A stretch of 11,622 bases of DNA from Bacteroidota bacterium (GCA_947485425.1 CANKSK010000014.1:1-11622), one strand, 5' to 3'. Positions 1 through 6,488 are shown, counted from the first letter of the stretch. The notes: generated by a model from the letters alone, not told the origin. Numbers and translations are program-made.

Positions 1-496
1 CAGGGAATTGGTAAGCCATTTGTGCTTCCATGCCATTCAACTCCTGCTCGGAGTATTTTCTGCCCTGAACAATATAAAACTGTGTTCCGCTAGAGGCTTT
101 GGTAGGGTTAACCATATCGCCCATTCTGGCTGCTGCCAAAGCTCCTTTTTTGTGATATAGGTTGTCATTGATCTCTGCGGGGATGGTATATTCAGAACCG
201 GATTTCATTTTTCCTTGCGCTACAAAGGTAGGGTCAGGTTCTCCGCCTTGGATCATAAAGCTACTGATGATGCGGTGAAATAAGGTGCTGTCAAGATATC
301 CGCTATTGACTACTTTTATGAAGTTGTCCCTGTGTCCTGGGGTTTCATCGTATAATTTTAAGGTGATGTTTCCGTAATCGGTGCTGATTAATACCATAGG
401 TGTTTTTGTTTTTTGTTTGTTATTGTTTTTTTGAGCAAATGCCCCCAAATTTAGTAGGGTAATTGTTAACGTGAATATTAAAAATATTTTTTTCAT
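1..496 (-). CDS. Exported cyclophilin-type peptidyl-prolyl cis-trans isomerase (partial, 3' end missing)
   Basis: Reading leftwards from an ATG at 496-494, the frame stays open for 165 codons to the window edge, so the C-terminus is missing. Residues 1-21 form a signal peptide (MKK, hydrophobic core, then AFA before Q22), which puts the protein outside the inner membrane. A short Asn/Lys/Thr-rich linker follows. The cyclophilin core starts near residue 34 with VLISTDYGNITLKLYDE. The family signature FHRIISSFMIQGGEPD lies at about 73-88 and includes the catalytic Arg75 and the active-site Phe and Gln. SSGTQFYIVQG, near 135-145, matches the second conserved block. Cyclophilins catalyse cis-trans isomerisation of X-Pro bonds during folding, here of exported proteins. 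The gene diverges from the lipoprotein gene at 577. The family is certain; the client proteins are unknown. Confidence 0.95.
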   Translation of the reverse strand, partial: MKKIFLIFTLTITLLNLGAFAQKNNNKQKTKTPMVLISTDYGNITLKLYDETPGHRDNFIKVVNSGYLDSTLFHRIISSFMIQGGEPDPTFVAQGKMKSGSEYTIPAEINDNLYHKKGALAAARMGDMVNPTKASSGTQFYIVQGRKYSEQELNGMEAQMAYQFP

Positions 497-510
497 GAGT
501 TAATATTTTA

Positions 511-518
511 TACCTTTG
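511..518 (+). promoter_or_regulatory. -7 box TACCTTTG for the lipoprotein gene
   Basis: This matches the Bacteroidota housekeeping sigma -7 consensus TAnnTTTG. It lies 58 bases before the ATG at 577, so transcription should begin near 525. No TTTG sits at the usual -33 spacing. A TTG at 520 opens the same reading frame earlier, but it would lie upstream of the predicted transcript start, which favours the ATG at 577. Confidence 0.5.
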
Positions 519-533
519 TTTGTTATTAGTTCT

Positions 534-550
534 CATTGTCCATGACAATG
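534..550. repeat. Perfect 7-bp inverted repeat (CATTGTC-CAT-GACAATG) between divergent genes
   Basis: CATTGTC at 534-540 and its exact complement GACAATG at 544-550 flank the trinucleotide CAT. The element lies between the cyclophilin start (496) and the lipoprotein start (577), just inside the predicted start of both transcripts. It could be a dimeric regulator's operator or an RNA hairpin with a 3-base loop. Sequence alone does not separate these, and a chance repeat is possible. Confidence 0.4.
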
Positions 551-553
551 GCG

Positions 554-561
554 CAAAATTA
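554..561 (-). promoter_or_regulatory. -7 box TAATTTTG (minus strand) for the cyclophilin gene
   Basis: Read on the minus strand this fits TAnnTTTG and lies 57 bases before the cyclophilin ATG, giving a predicted transcript start near 548. There is no TTTG at the standard -33 distance. Together with the plus-strand box at 511-518 it makes the two promoters face each other. Confidence 0.4.
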
Positions 562-576
562 ATAAAATTAAGCTTA

Positions 577-954
577 ATGAAGATGAAAAATAAACAAAGT
601 CCTATTATTTCAGTTTTTATCCTGTTTTTATCTGTTTTTGGAGCTCTTTCCCTTACTTTTTCTTGTAAATCAGAAGGTCCGGCACGTGCAGAAATTACGG
701 TAGTGAATGCCACGGGCAATCCTGTTGAGGGCGCCACGGTAATTCTTCATCAGGATACCTTGAAAAGTCCGGTGACCGGTGCACAGTCTAATATTTCCGA
801 TGTGCAGACTACGGATGCCGATGGAAAAACTTCGCATGAGTTTCCCTTGGAATCCATCTTAAATGTGGATGTGAGCAAAGGAAAATTAAAAATATCTGAT
901 TATATCCGTTTGGAAAAGTCAAATACGGTAAGCAAAACCGTTATTCTGAAATAA
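577..954 (+). CDS. Small lipoprotein with a carboxypeptidase-regulatory/Ig-like beta domain
   Basis: The gene encodes 125 residues from the ATG at 577; a second ATG at 583 is equally possible. Residues 3-29 carry a basic start and a long hydrophobic stretch ending LTFSC, so Cys30 is the probable lipidated residue. The lipobox is loose (Thr at -3, Phe at -2, Ser at -1), so outer-membrane anchoring is an inference. The mature part, from about residue 37, has the pattern AEITVVNATGNPVEGATVIL followed by TTDADGKTSHEF. This is typical of carboxypeptidase-regulatory-like or bacterial Ig-like beta-sandwich domains that occur on many Bacteroidota surface proteins. No catalytic residues are apparent. 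The 3' end overlaps the convergent gene 941-1303 by 14 bases. Its specific role is unknown. Confidence 0.8.
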   Translation: MKMKNKQSPIISVFILFLSVFGALSLTFSCKSEGPARAEITVVNATGNPVEGATVILHQDTLKSPVTGAQSNISDVQTTDADGKTSHEFPLESILNVDVSKGKLKISDYIRLEKSNTVSKTVILK

Positions 955-1303
955 AATAATTGATTTCCTCAAAATAATCGATTACCCCTTGTTTTAACAG
1001 TTGGTCTTGTTCGCCTAGTCCCAAGGCAGGAATCTTTTCCTTTAAGATCCAATGTGGCCAGCCTTGCTCATCAAGTCCTTCCAATTCATAGTATCCATAT
1101 TTGCTTAATACCTTGCATACCGCAATGTGCATCAAATCCTGTTTTTCGGATTTACTGAATTTTTTTATCCCTTGCCCAAGCTCATTGGCTCCTATCAGAA
1201 ATAATATGGATTGCAAATCCGGTTCTTCTTCAAATTGTTCTGCCAATTTGGAAACGAGTTGCGCCCAGCGCTGCTTTAATTTTACTTTTGAGTTTTCAAC
1301 CAT
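941..1303 (-). CDS. Conserved-looking 120-residue protein of unknown function
   Basis: The frame opens at the ATG at 1303-1301 and encodes 120 residues ending YFISE. I cannot assign a function. It has no signal peptide or membrane segment and is probably cytosolic. The N-terminal half is charged and predicted helical (KQRWAQLVSKLAEQFEEEPDLQ, roughly 9-30), followed by a hydrophobic helix with ILFLIGANELGQG (33-45). The C-terminal half contains aromatic residues (YGYYELEG, WPHWIL) and ends in an acidic helix. It resembles an uncharacterised small protein I have seen in Bacteroidota genomes, but I cannot name the family. A -7 box sits only 8 bases before the start. The opposing plus-strand frame 1101-1358 lacks any recognisable protein character, which supports the minus strand as coding. 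Confidence 0.8.
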   Translation of the reverse strand: MVENSKVKLKQRWAQLVSKLAEQFEEEPDLQSILFLIGANELGQGIKKFSKSEKQDLMHIAVCKVLSKYGYYELEGLDEQGWPHWILKEKIPALGLGEQDQLLKQGVIDYFEEINYFISE

Positions 1304-1311
1304 TCTATGTG

Positions 1312-1319
1312 CAAAAGTA
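1312..1319 (-). promoter_or_regulatory. -7 box TACTTTTG abutting the start of the gene at 941-1303
   Basis: On the minus strand TACTTTTG matches TAnnTTTG and ends 8 bases before the ATG. Transcription would begin within a few bases of the start codon, so the mRNA should be leaderless or nearly so, unless translation starts further inside. No -33 TTTG is visible at the usual distance. Confidence 0.5.
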
Positions 1320-1355
1320 AAGGAAGTTTTTCTGATAATGGTAAAAGGAAAATCT

Positions 1356-1363
1356 TAATTTTG
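1356..1363 (+). promoter_or_regulatory. Possible -7 box TAATTTTG upstream of the vWA gene
   Basis: This is the only exact plus-strand TAnnTTTG match in the 192-base divergent gap 1304-1495. It would give a leader of about 125 bases. A near match with one extra base, around 1437-1445, could be the true promoter with a shorter leader. The rest of the gap is AT-rich, with no strong hairpin or reading frame. Confidence 0.25.
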
Positions 1364-1495
1364 TTTTTCTGATTTTTGACAATTTTTTAAACGCCAAAGA
1401 GGTTATATTGCTTGGTTTATAGACCGAAACAAATGTAGTATTTGCCTTTGAAAATGGAATCGAATTGAATACTTAAATCTTCAAATGTATGATTA

Positions 1496-2626
1496 ATGAA
1501 AAATAAATTCTTTTTTTTGCTTCTTTTTTTGCTTCCTTTTCGACTTTTTTCTCAAGAGGAAAAGCCTGCGATAGAGGTTGTTTTTTGTTTGGATTTAAGT
1601 GGCACAACCAATGGTTTGCTTGAATCGGTTCGGGAAAATATTTGGCAAATGATAACAGACTTGGATCATTTCGAGCCCCAGGCCAATATTCGCGTGGGAC
1701 TAGTGGTGCACGGAAGACCTAGCTTTGGCAAGGAAAATGGATATTCAAAAATCTTAATTAATCTCACACAGGATCTAGACTTTTTAGGTACCCAATTGTT
1801 TTCCAGAAGTTTTTTTCTTGAAAAGGGGAATCCTAATCCCAAGCGGGCTTTAGAGCTTTCTGTCAATCAAATCAACTGGTCGGATGATGATAGGGCTTTG
1901 AAGTTGCTTTTTGTGGTTGGAAACCGGGAGTTGAGTTTTGATGCGACAGAAGCGCTTGCCGTTGCCAAAGAGAAAAAAATAGAAATCAAGACCATCTATT
2001 TTAAGAAATATTCCAAAGCAAAAGAATTGCAACAATGGCTTCAGTTTGCCGATGCGGCAGGAGGAGAGTTGATCATGTCCGATGGAGCATATCGCACGCC
2101 AAGCAACTATCCCGAATTGAAAAGCAAGGAAATAAATGGATTGAACAATAAATTAAATGCTACCTATATCTATTATGCCCCCGGTGCTGAAGCCCGCGTG
2201 AAAATGCAGTTGGATTTGGATGAAGATGCCTCTCAGGAAGGAGAAAATTTATTCCAAACCAGGGTCATTGCCAAGTCAACAAAGCTCTATCAGGGAAAAA
2301 ATTATTTTTGGGATTTGGTGGATCTTACCTATGCCAATGAGCTGGATTTTAAAAAGATATTTTCCGATAATTTGCCCGAAGAATATAAATCTTTAAATCC
2401 TGTTCAACTCAAAGAGGTGGTCATGAAAAAAAGGGCAGATCGGGAAGCGCTTATTGCAGAGATTAATTTATTTGCTGCCAAGCGGGAACAATATCTTTCT
2501 GAAAAGAAAAAGGAATTGAATATCAATGATGAGGGGAATGTAGGCCTTGTTCTTACCCGTGCATTGAAAAAAACACTGAGTTCAAATGGCTTTCGTGAGG
2601 TAGGCTCTTCAGGTTCCATTAAATAA
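1496..2626 (+). CDS. Exported von Willebrand factor A-like domain protein
   Basis: The protein has 376 residues. Residues 1-19 form a signal peptide (Lys-rich start, Phe/Leu core, LFS before Q20), so it acts in the periplasm or at the cell surface. A vWA-type fold begins near 25: EVVFCLDLSGT (27-37) is the first beta strand and metal-site loop, written DLSGT rather than the canonical DxSxS. KLLFVVGNREL (136-146) matches the later core strand, with Asn143 where many vWA domains have Asp. AVAKEKKIEIKTIYF (155-169) fits the following helix and strand. Residues 210-300 form a further domain of unknown nature, and 303-345 is a charged, probably coiled-coil segment. vWA domains usually mediate metal-dependent protein binding. 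The gene precedes a TerB/J-domain gene and a cvpA-like gene on the same strand. The ligand is unknown. Confidence 0.85.
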   Translation: MKNKFFFLLLFLLPFRLFSQEEKPAIEVVFCLDLSGTTNGLLESVRENIWQMITDLDHFEPQANIRVGLVVHGRPSFGKENGYSKILINLTQDLDFLGTQLFSRSFFLEKGNPNPKRALELSVNQINWSDDDRALKLLFVVGNRELSFDATEALAVAKEKKIEIKTIYFKKYSKAKELQQWLQFADAAGGELIMSDGAYRTPSNYPELKSKEINGLNNKLNATYIYYAPGAEARVKMQLDLDEDASQEGENLFQTRVIAKSTKLYQGKNYFWDLVDLTYANELDFKKIFSDNLPEEYKSLNPVQLKEVVMKKRADREALIAEINLFAAKREQYLSEKKKELNINDEGNVGLVLTRALKKTLSSNGFREVGSSGSIK

Positions 2627-2639
2627 AAGGCTTTATCAT

Positions 2640-2647
2640 TAGATTTG
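2640..2647 (+). promoter_or_regulatory. -7 box TAGATTTG directly before the TerB/DnaJ gene
   Basis: TAGATTTG matches TAnnTTTG and ends 6 bases before the ATG at 2654. The TTG at 2645-2647, which could extend the frame, is part of this box, so the ATG at 2654 is the better start. The site suggests an internal promoter giving a leaderless or nearly leaderless mRNA, in addition to any read-through from the vWA gene. Confidence 0.45.
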
Positions 2648-2653
2648 AATACC

Positions 2654-3373
2654 ATGGCAAAATTTAGTAAGTTTTTATGGGGAGGTTTGGGATGGGCAAT
2701 TGGTGGTCCCATTGGCGGTATTATTGGTTTTGCATTGGGGACCATGATCGATCATTCAAAGACCGTAACCAATGATGGCAGCGGAACCACAATGCCGGGA
2801 GATTTTGGCGTTTCCCTGCTGATCCTTTGTGCTGAAGTGATGAAGTCAGATAATAAATTGTTGAAGTCTGAATTGGAGTATGTAAAAAGATTTTTCATTA
2901 CTCAATTTGGGGTTGAGCATACACAGGAAAGAATGTTGCTGTTTCGGGAAATACTCAAGCAAAGTTATTCTCTTGAAGAGGTATGCAGTCAAATCGATTT
3001 CAATTTAGATTATCCATCGAAGTTGCAATTGGTTCACCTGCTTTTTGGTCTAGCAAATGCAGATGGAGATTTGCATCCGGCAGAAATGAATACCATTCGG
3101 ATGATTGCTGGATATTTGCATATCAGCAATGCAGACCTCAATTCGATGTCGGCAATGTTTAACAAAGACAACACCTCTGCTTATGAAATTCTTGAAATTT
3201 CTAGAGACGCATCCAATGAAGAGGTTAAGAAGGCATTCAGAAAACTAGCGGCTTTACATCATCCTGATAAAGTTGAACACTTGGGTGAGGATTTTAGAAA
3301 GTCAGCACAGGAGAAATTTAAAAGTATCAATGAGGCATATACCCAAATTAAAAAAGAAAGAGGGATCAATTAA
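2654..3373 (+). CDS. Membrane-anchored TerB/J-domain (DjlA-like) co-chaperone
   Basis: The protein has 239 residues from the ATG at 2654. Residues 9-31 are a Gly/Ile-rich hydrophobic segment ([20 protein letters not shown]) that probably anchors it in the inner membrane. Residues 50-168 fit a TerB-like helical domain, including the acidic block [13 protein letters not shown] (133-145). Residues 175-235 are a J domain: [23 protein letters not shown], then the diagnostic HPD at 203-205 and the helix [11 protein letters not shown]. The HPD tripeptide stimulates the ATPase of DnaK, and the TerB plus C-terminal J domain order is that of DjlA. The likely role is recruiting DnaK to the membrane. The gene starts 27 bases after the vWA gene and ends 3 bases before the CvpA gene, so these three are probably co-transcribed. 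Confidence 0.92.
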   Translation: MAKFSKFLWGGLGWAIGGPIGGIIGFALGTMIDHSKTVTNDGSGTTMPGDFGVSLLILCAEVMKSDNKLLKSELEYVKRFFITQFGVEHTQERMLLFREILKQSYSLEEVCSQIDFNLDYPSKLQLVHLLFGLANADGDLHPAEMNTIRMIAGYLHISNADLNSMSAMFNKDNTSAYEILEISRDASNEEVKKAFRKLAALHHPDKVEHLGEDFRKSAQEKFKSINEAYTQIKKERGIN

Positions 3374-3376
3374 TAT

Positions 3377-3901
3377 ATGGGCTATCCGGATATAATCATT
3401 CTCATTCCTTTGCTTTATGGTGCTTATAAGGGGTTTTCAAAAGGCTTTGTGATGGAGTTGAGTATCTTAATAGCCTTAGTTGCTGGCGTTTGGGGCTCCA
3501 TGAAGTTTTCTGCTTTGGCGGCAGTATTTCTTCGCAATCAATTTCATTTGTCGGAAGGGGTTTTGAACTTTGTCTCTTTTCTATGTGTTTTTGTGGCTAT
3601 TTTGCTTGCGGTGGTATTGCTGGCAAAAATGATTGAGGGCTTTCTTGATCTGACAGCGCTAGGCATACTCAATAAAATAGCAGGTGCTGTTTTTGGCATG
3701 TTAAAATGGGCCTTTATTCTTATGGTGGTCCTTTATTTTTTGATGCCTTTGGATGAGCGCTTTCATTTTTTTTCTCCAGAGAAAATAAAGCAGTCTTATG
3801 TGTTTGGCCCCCTCAAAAGTTTTTCCCAAAGCGTATTGCCTTTTATGAAAGGGGTTATCGCTGAAGGCGCTGATAAGCTAATGAATAAGCCGCTTCCTTA
3901 G
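3377..3901 (+). CDS. CvpA-family inner-membrane protein
   Basis: The protein has 174 residues. It opens with the family pattern: an early Asp (D5), a hydrophobic stretch, then YGAYKGFSKGFVMEL (14-28). Hydrophobic segments at about 4-16, 28-46, 63-85 and 103-123 indicate three or four membrane spans; the tail after 125 is hydrophilic. CvpA is known from colicin V production in E. coli and from envelope stress phenotypes in other bacteria; its molecular activity is not established. The start lies 3 bases after the stop of the J-domain gene, which indicates translation from the same mRNA. The stop is only 7 bases from the stop of convergent pgk. Confidence 0.88.
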   Translation: MGYPDIIILIPLLYGAYKGFSKGFVMELSILIALVAGVWGSMKFSALAAVFLRNQFHLSEGVLNFVSFLCVFVAILLAVVLLAKMIEGFLDLTALGILNKIAGAVFGMLKWAFILMVVLYFLMPLDERFHFFSPEKIKQSYVFGPLKSFSQSVLPFMKGVIAEGADKLMNKPLP

Positions 3902-3905
3902 GAAG
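3893..3905. terminator. Weak stem-loop between convergent CvpA gene and pgk
   Basis: CTTCC (3893-3897) and GGAAG (3901-3905) can pair around a TTA loop. The element covers the CvpA stop codon and part of the 7-base gap to pgk. Neither strand has a proper T-run after the stem, so it would be a poor intrinsic terminator. It is recorded because it is the only structure available where two transcripts must end. Confidence 0.2.
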
Positions 3906-3908
3906 AAA

Positions 3909-5105
3909 TTATTTAAGCATATACTGTATTCCAGGAAGTTCTTTTCCTTCGAAGTATTCAAGTAGAGCGCCTCCGCCTGTTGAAACATAGCTAACGGATT
4001 TCTCAAAGCCAAATTTATAGACTGCAGCGGCAGAATCGCCACCGCCTACCAATGAATAGGCGCCATGGGTGCTTGCATCGGCAATGGCTTGGGCAATAGA
4101 TTTTGTTCCTGTTTCAAATTTTTCCATTTCAAAAACGCCCATAGGGCCGTTCCATAAGACGGCTTTTGAATTTTTGATTACATCGGAAAATTCGGCAATG
4201 GCTTCTGGGCCGATATCTAAGCCCATCCATCCTGTACTGATGGCATCTGATTTTTCAATGCGTGTTTTGGCTTCATCTGAAAAGGCATCGGCAACAATAG
4301 AGTCTGTAGGCAAATGTAGGCGTACATTCTTTTTTCTTGCCGTTTCCAAAACCGCCTTGGCTACCTCTAATTTGTCGGTCTCTACCAAAGAATTTCCGAT
4401 TTCTCCACCTTGGGCCTTGAAAAAAGTATAGGCCATCCCTCCGCCTATAATCAGATGGTCGGCTTTTTCGAGTAGTTTTTCAATGATTAATATTTTGTCG
4501 GAAACTTTTGCGCCTCCAATGATCGCGGTAAAAGGTTTTTCGGTTCCGCTCATCATTTTTTCGGCATTTAGGACTTCTGCTGCCATCAGATAGCCAAAAA
4601 CTTTGTCTTTCGGAAAATAATCAGCAACGATGGCTGTTGAGGCGTGTGCTCGATGTGCAGTTCCAAAGGCATCATTTACATACACATTTCCAAGTTTGGA
4701 AAGTTTTTTTGCAAATTCCATATCCCCTTTTTCTTCTTCGGGGTGAAAACGAAGGTTTTCAAGCAGCAGTACCTCACCACCTTGTAAGTCTGCGGCAGCT
4801 AGTTCGGCAGCTTCGCCAATGCAATCATCTGCAAATTTCACATTCAGTTTCAATAATTTAGAAAGATGGGGTAAAATATGCTTTAGCGAATATTTTTCCT
4901 CAGGTCCATTTTTAGGTCTGCCAAAATGTGACATCAAAATGACGGATCCTCCATCAGATAATATTTTCTGAATACTGGGTAAGGCCCCCTTTATTCTGCT
5001 ATCATCGGTGATTCTGAAATTGGCATTCATCGGAACATTAAAATCTACTCTTACAAGGGCTTTTTTGCCTGAAAAAGGATAATTGTCTATGGTTCTGGTA
5101 TTCAT
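3909..5105 (-). CDS. pgk: Phosphoglycerate kinase
   Basis: The enzyme has 398 residues, the normal length for bacterial PGK. It transfers the acyl phosphate of 1,3-bisphosphoglycerate to ADP in glycolysis, and acts in reverse in gluconeogenesis, in the cytosol. Visible motifs include the N-terminal signature ALVRVDFNVP (16-25), SHFGRP (59-64) and NDAFGTAHRAHAST (144-157) for substrate binding. GGAKVSDK (197-204), WNGPMGVFE (318-326) and GGGDSAA (354-360) lie in the nucleotide-binding half. The frame is open upstream to a further start at 5183, but a -7 box at 5140-5147 lies inside that extension. The family also begins at this point, so the ATG at 5105 is chosen. It is divergent from holB and convergent with the CvpA gene. 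Confidence 0.98.
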   Translation of the reverse strand: MNTRTIDNYPFSGKKALVRVDFNVPMNANFRITDDSRIKGALPSIQKILSDGGSVILMSHFGRPKNGPEEKYSLKHILPHLSKLLKLNVKFADDCIGEAAELAAADLQGGEVLLLENLRFHPEEEKGDMEFAKKLSKLGNVYVNDAFGTAHRAHASTAIVADYFPKDKVFGYLMAAEVLNAEKMMSGTEKPFTAIIGGAKVSDKILIIEKLLEKADHLIIGGGMAYTFFKAQGGEIGNSLVETDKLEVAKAVLETARKKNVRLHLPTDSIVADAFSDEAKTRIEKSDAISTGWMGLDIGPEAIAEFSDVIKNSKAVLWNGPMGVFEMEKFETGTKSIAQAIADASTHGAYSLVGGGDSAAAVYKFGFEKSVSYVSTGGGALLEYFEGKELPGIQYMLK

Positions 5106-5139
5106 GAGGATGAGGATTTTTAGGCTGTTAATCTTCCGA

Positions 5140-5147
5140 CAAATGTA
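5140..5147 (-). promoter_or_regulatory. -7 box TACATTTG for pgk
   Basis: The minus-strand reading is an exact TAnnTTTG match ending 34 bases before the pgk ATG at 5105. The predicted transcript start is near 5134, which excludes the longer reading frame from 5183. No TTTG is seen at the normal -33 spacing. Confidence 0.55.
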
Positions 5148-5176
5148 AAAAGAATGAAAGTGAAGGGGCGATTTTC

Positions 5177-5203
5177 TTTGCAATTTTTTTTTAAATATCT
5201 TTG
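5177..5203 (+). promoter_or_regulatory. Promoter for holB: TTTG and -7 box TATCTTTG
   Basis: TATCTTTG at 5196-5203 matches TAnnTTTG, with a TTTG at 5177-5180 as a possible -33 element. The 15-base spacer is shorter than usual for this promoter class. The box ends 19 bases before the holB ATG. It is back-to-back with the pgk promoter. Confidence 0.5.
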
Positions 5204-5222
5204 AGACGTAATTTCTAGGTGC

Positions 5223-6392
5223 ATGTTATTTAAAAATATTATTGGTCAGGCTCAAGTCAAGGAAAAATTGATTCAATCTGTTAAAGAAAACAGGGTGAGT
5301 CATGCACAGCTTTTTCTTGGAAGTCCGGGTTCAGGGGATTTGGCCTTGGCCCTGGCCTATGCTCAATATATTTCCTGCGAAAACAGACTCGAGGATGATT
5401 CCTGCAACAGCTGTCTTTCCTGTGTGAAGTACAATAAACTGGTGCATCCTGATTTGCATTTTGTTTTTCCATCCAATGCCCCGATAAAAGAGGGTGATAA
5501 TAAAAAAGAAGTTACCAAGTCTAGGCGGATGGAATTCATGGATGATTGGCGGCATTCAGTGTTGGAAAACCCCTATTTAGAGCTGTATAATTGGTTTGAA
5601 AATATTCAGATTGAAAACAAACAAGCTGTGATTACCGTCCATGAAAGTACAGAAATCATCAAATTGGTTTCACTGAAATCCTATGAGGCGGAGTATAAGG
5701 TGGTTATTATGTGGATGGCAGAAAGGATGAATGAACCGGCTTCTAATAAAATTTTGAAGGTTTTGGAAGAGCCGCCACCCAAAACGCTTTTTATTCTCTT
5801 GGCTCGAAATCAGGAGAAAATACTGCCGACAATCATTTCCAGAACACAATTGATAAAAATTTCGCGACTGCAAGATCAAGAAATTATCGCTGCATTGAAA
5901 AGCAATCATGGGGCTGATGAAAAGGAGGCCTCTGTGATCGCACCACTTGCCGAAGGGAATTGGAATGAAGCTTCTCGGATTATGTTAAATGAGGAGGCTG
6001 CGCGTGAACAAACGGATGAATATCTATTATGGATGCGAAATTGTTTTGCTTTCGAAAAAAAAATCTCTGAATTGCTAGATATGGGCGATGATTTTGCCGA
6101 CAAAAAAAGGGAAAAGCAGAAAATGTTTTTGCAATACAGTCTGCATGTCACCAGAGAATGCCTCATGATTCATTTAAAAGGGTTTGACCTGGTTCGGCTC
6201 AGCGAGGCTGATAAGGTTTCTTTTGGTAAGTTTTCTCAGTTTATACATCCGGATAATTGCGCAGCCCTTGCAAATGCAATGAGTGAGGCCTTTTATCATA
6301 TCGAAAGAAATGCCAATCCTAAAATTCTTTTTTTAGATCTTTCCCTAAAAATAGGCCGTTTACTGCGCATTAAACAGCCTGAAATGGCATAA
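5223..6392 (+). CDS. holB: DNA polymerase III delta' subunit (clamp-loader)
   Basis: The protein has 389 residues. Delta' is the stator of the clamp-loader complex that opens the beta sliding clamp at replication forks. The N-terminus FKNIIGQAQVKEKL (3-16) and SHAQLFLGSPGSGD (26-39) match the family. The P-loop-like GSPGSGD lacks the Lys of an active Walker A motif, as expected for delta', which does not bind ATP. Four cysteines (C52, C61, C64, C67) form the clamp-loader zinc module. NEPASNKILKVLEEPPPKTLFIL (170-192, not contiguous with other motifs) and ISRTQ (205-209) are the core strand and SRC-like segment, here SRT. Residues about 82-136 form an insertion relative to E. coli HolB. Domain III, past about 220, diverges. 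A separate promoter precedes it, and ricT begins 185 bases downstream. Confidence 0.95.
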   Translation: MLFKNIIGQAQVKEKLIQSVKENRVSHAQLFLGSPGSGDLALALAYAQYISCENRLEDDSCNSCLSCVKYNKLVHPDLHFVFPSNAPIKEGDNKKEVTKSRRMEFMDDWRHSVLENPYLELYNWFENIQIENKQAVITVHESTEIIKLVSLKSYEAEYKVVIMWMAERMNEPASNKILKVLEEPPPKTLFILLARNQEKILPTIISRTQLIKISRLQDQEIIAALKSNHGADEKEASVIAPLAEGNWNEASRIMLNEEAAREQTDEYLLWMRNCFAFEKKISELLDMGDDFADKKREKQKMFLQYSLHVTRECLMIHLKGFDLVRLSEADKVSFGKFSQFIHPDNCAALANAMSEAFYHIERNANPKILFLDLSLKIGRLLRIKQPEMA

Positions 6393-6471
6393 AGCAATTT
6401 TTATTCCTTTTAATTTTGGTGCGCAACTCAACTTTTTGGTCGTTAACACCAATAATTATAAAATCTTAATG

Positions 6472-6479
6472 TAAATTTG
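6472..6479 (+). promoter_or_regulatory. -7 box TAAATTTG for the ricT-gldH-PBP operon
   Basis: This exact TAnnTTTG match lies 98 bases before the ricT ATG and gives a predicted transcript start near 6485. No TTTG is found at standard -33 spacing; the nearest, at 6435-6438, is too far away. The region 6393-6471 between the holB stop and this box is T-rich and shows no convincing terminator. Confidence 0.45.
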
Positions 6480-6488
6480 CTCTCAATA

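Noticed and set aside
420..737. A 105-codon minus-strand frame across the cyclophilin start and lipoprotein gene
   Set aside because: It overlaps the signal peptide of the cyclophilin and the lipoprotein coding region in other frames and shows no protein family features.
1101..1358. An 85-codon plus-strand frame antisense to the 941-1303 gene
   Set aside because: The product is Ser/Cys-rich without a recognisable pattern, and the minus-strand gene is the better coding candidate with its own -7 box.
5106..5183. N-terminal extension of Pgk by 26 residues
   Set aside because: The pgk -7 box at 5140-5147 lies within it, and PGK proteins normally begin where the ATG at 5105 places the start.
5253..5343. 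Degenerate Walker A (GSPGSGD) in HolB as a sign of a broken gene
   Set aside because: Loss of the ATP-binding lysine is normal for delta' subunits, and the rest of the protein is intact.
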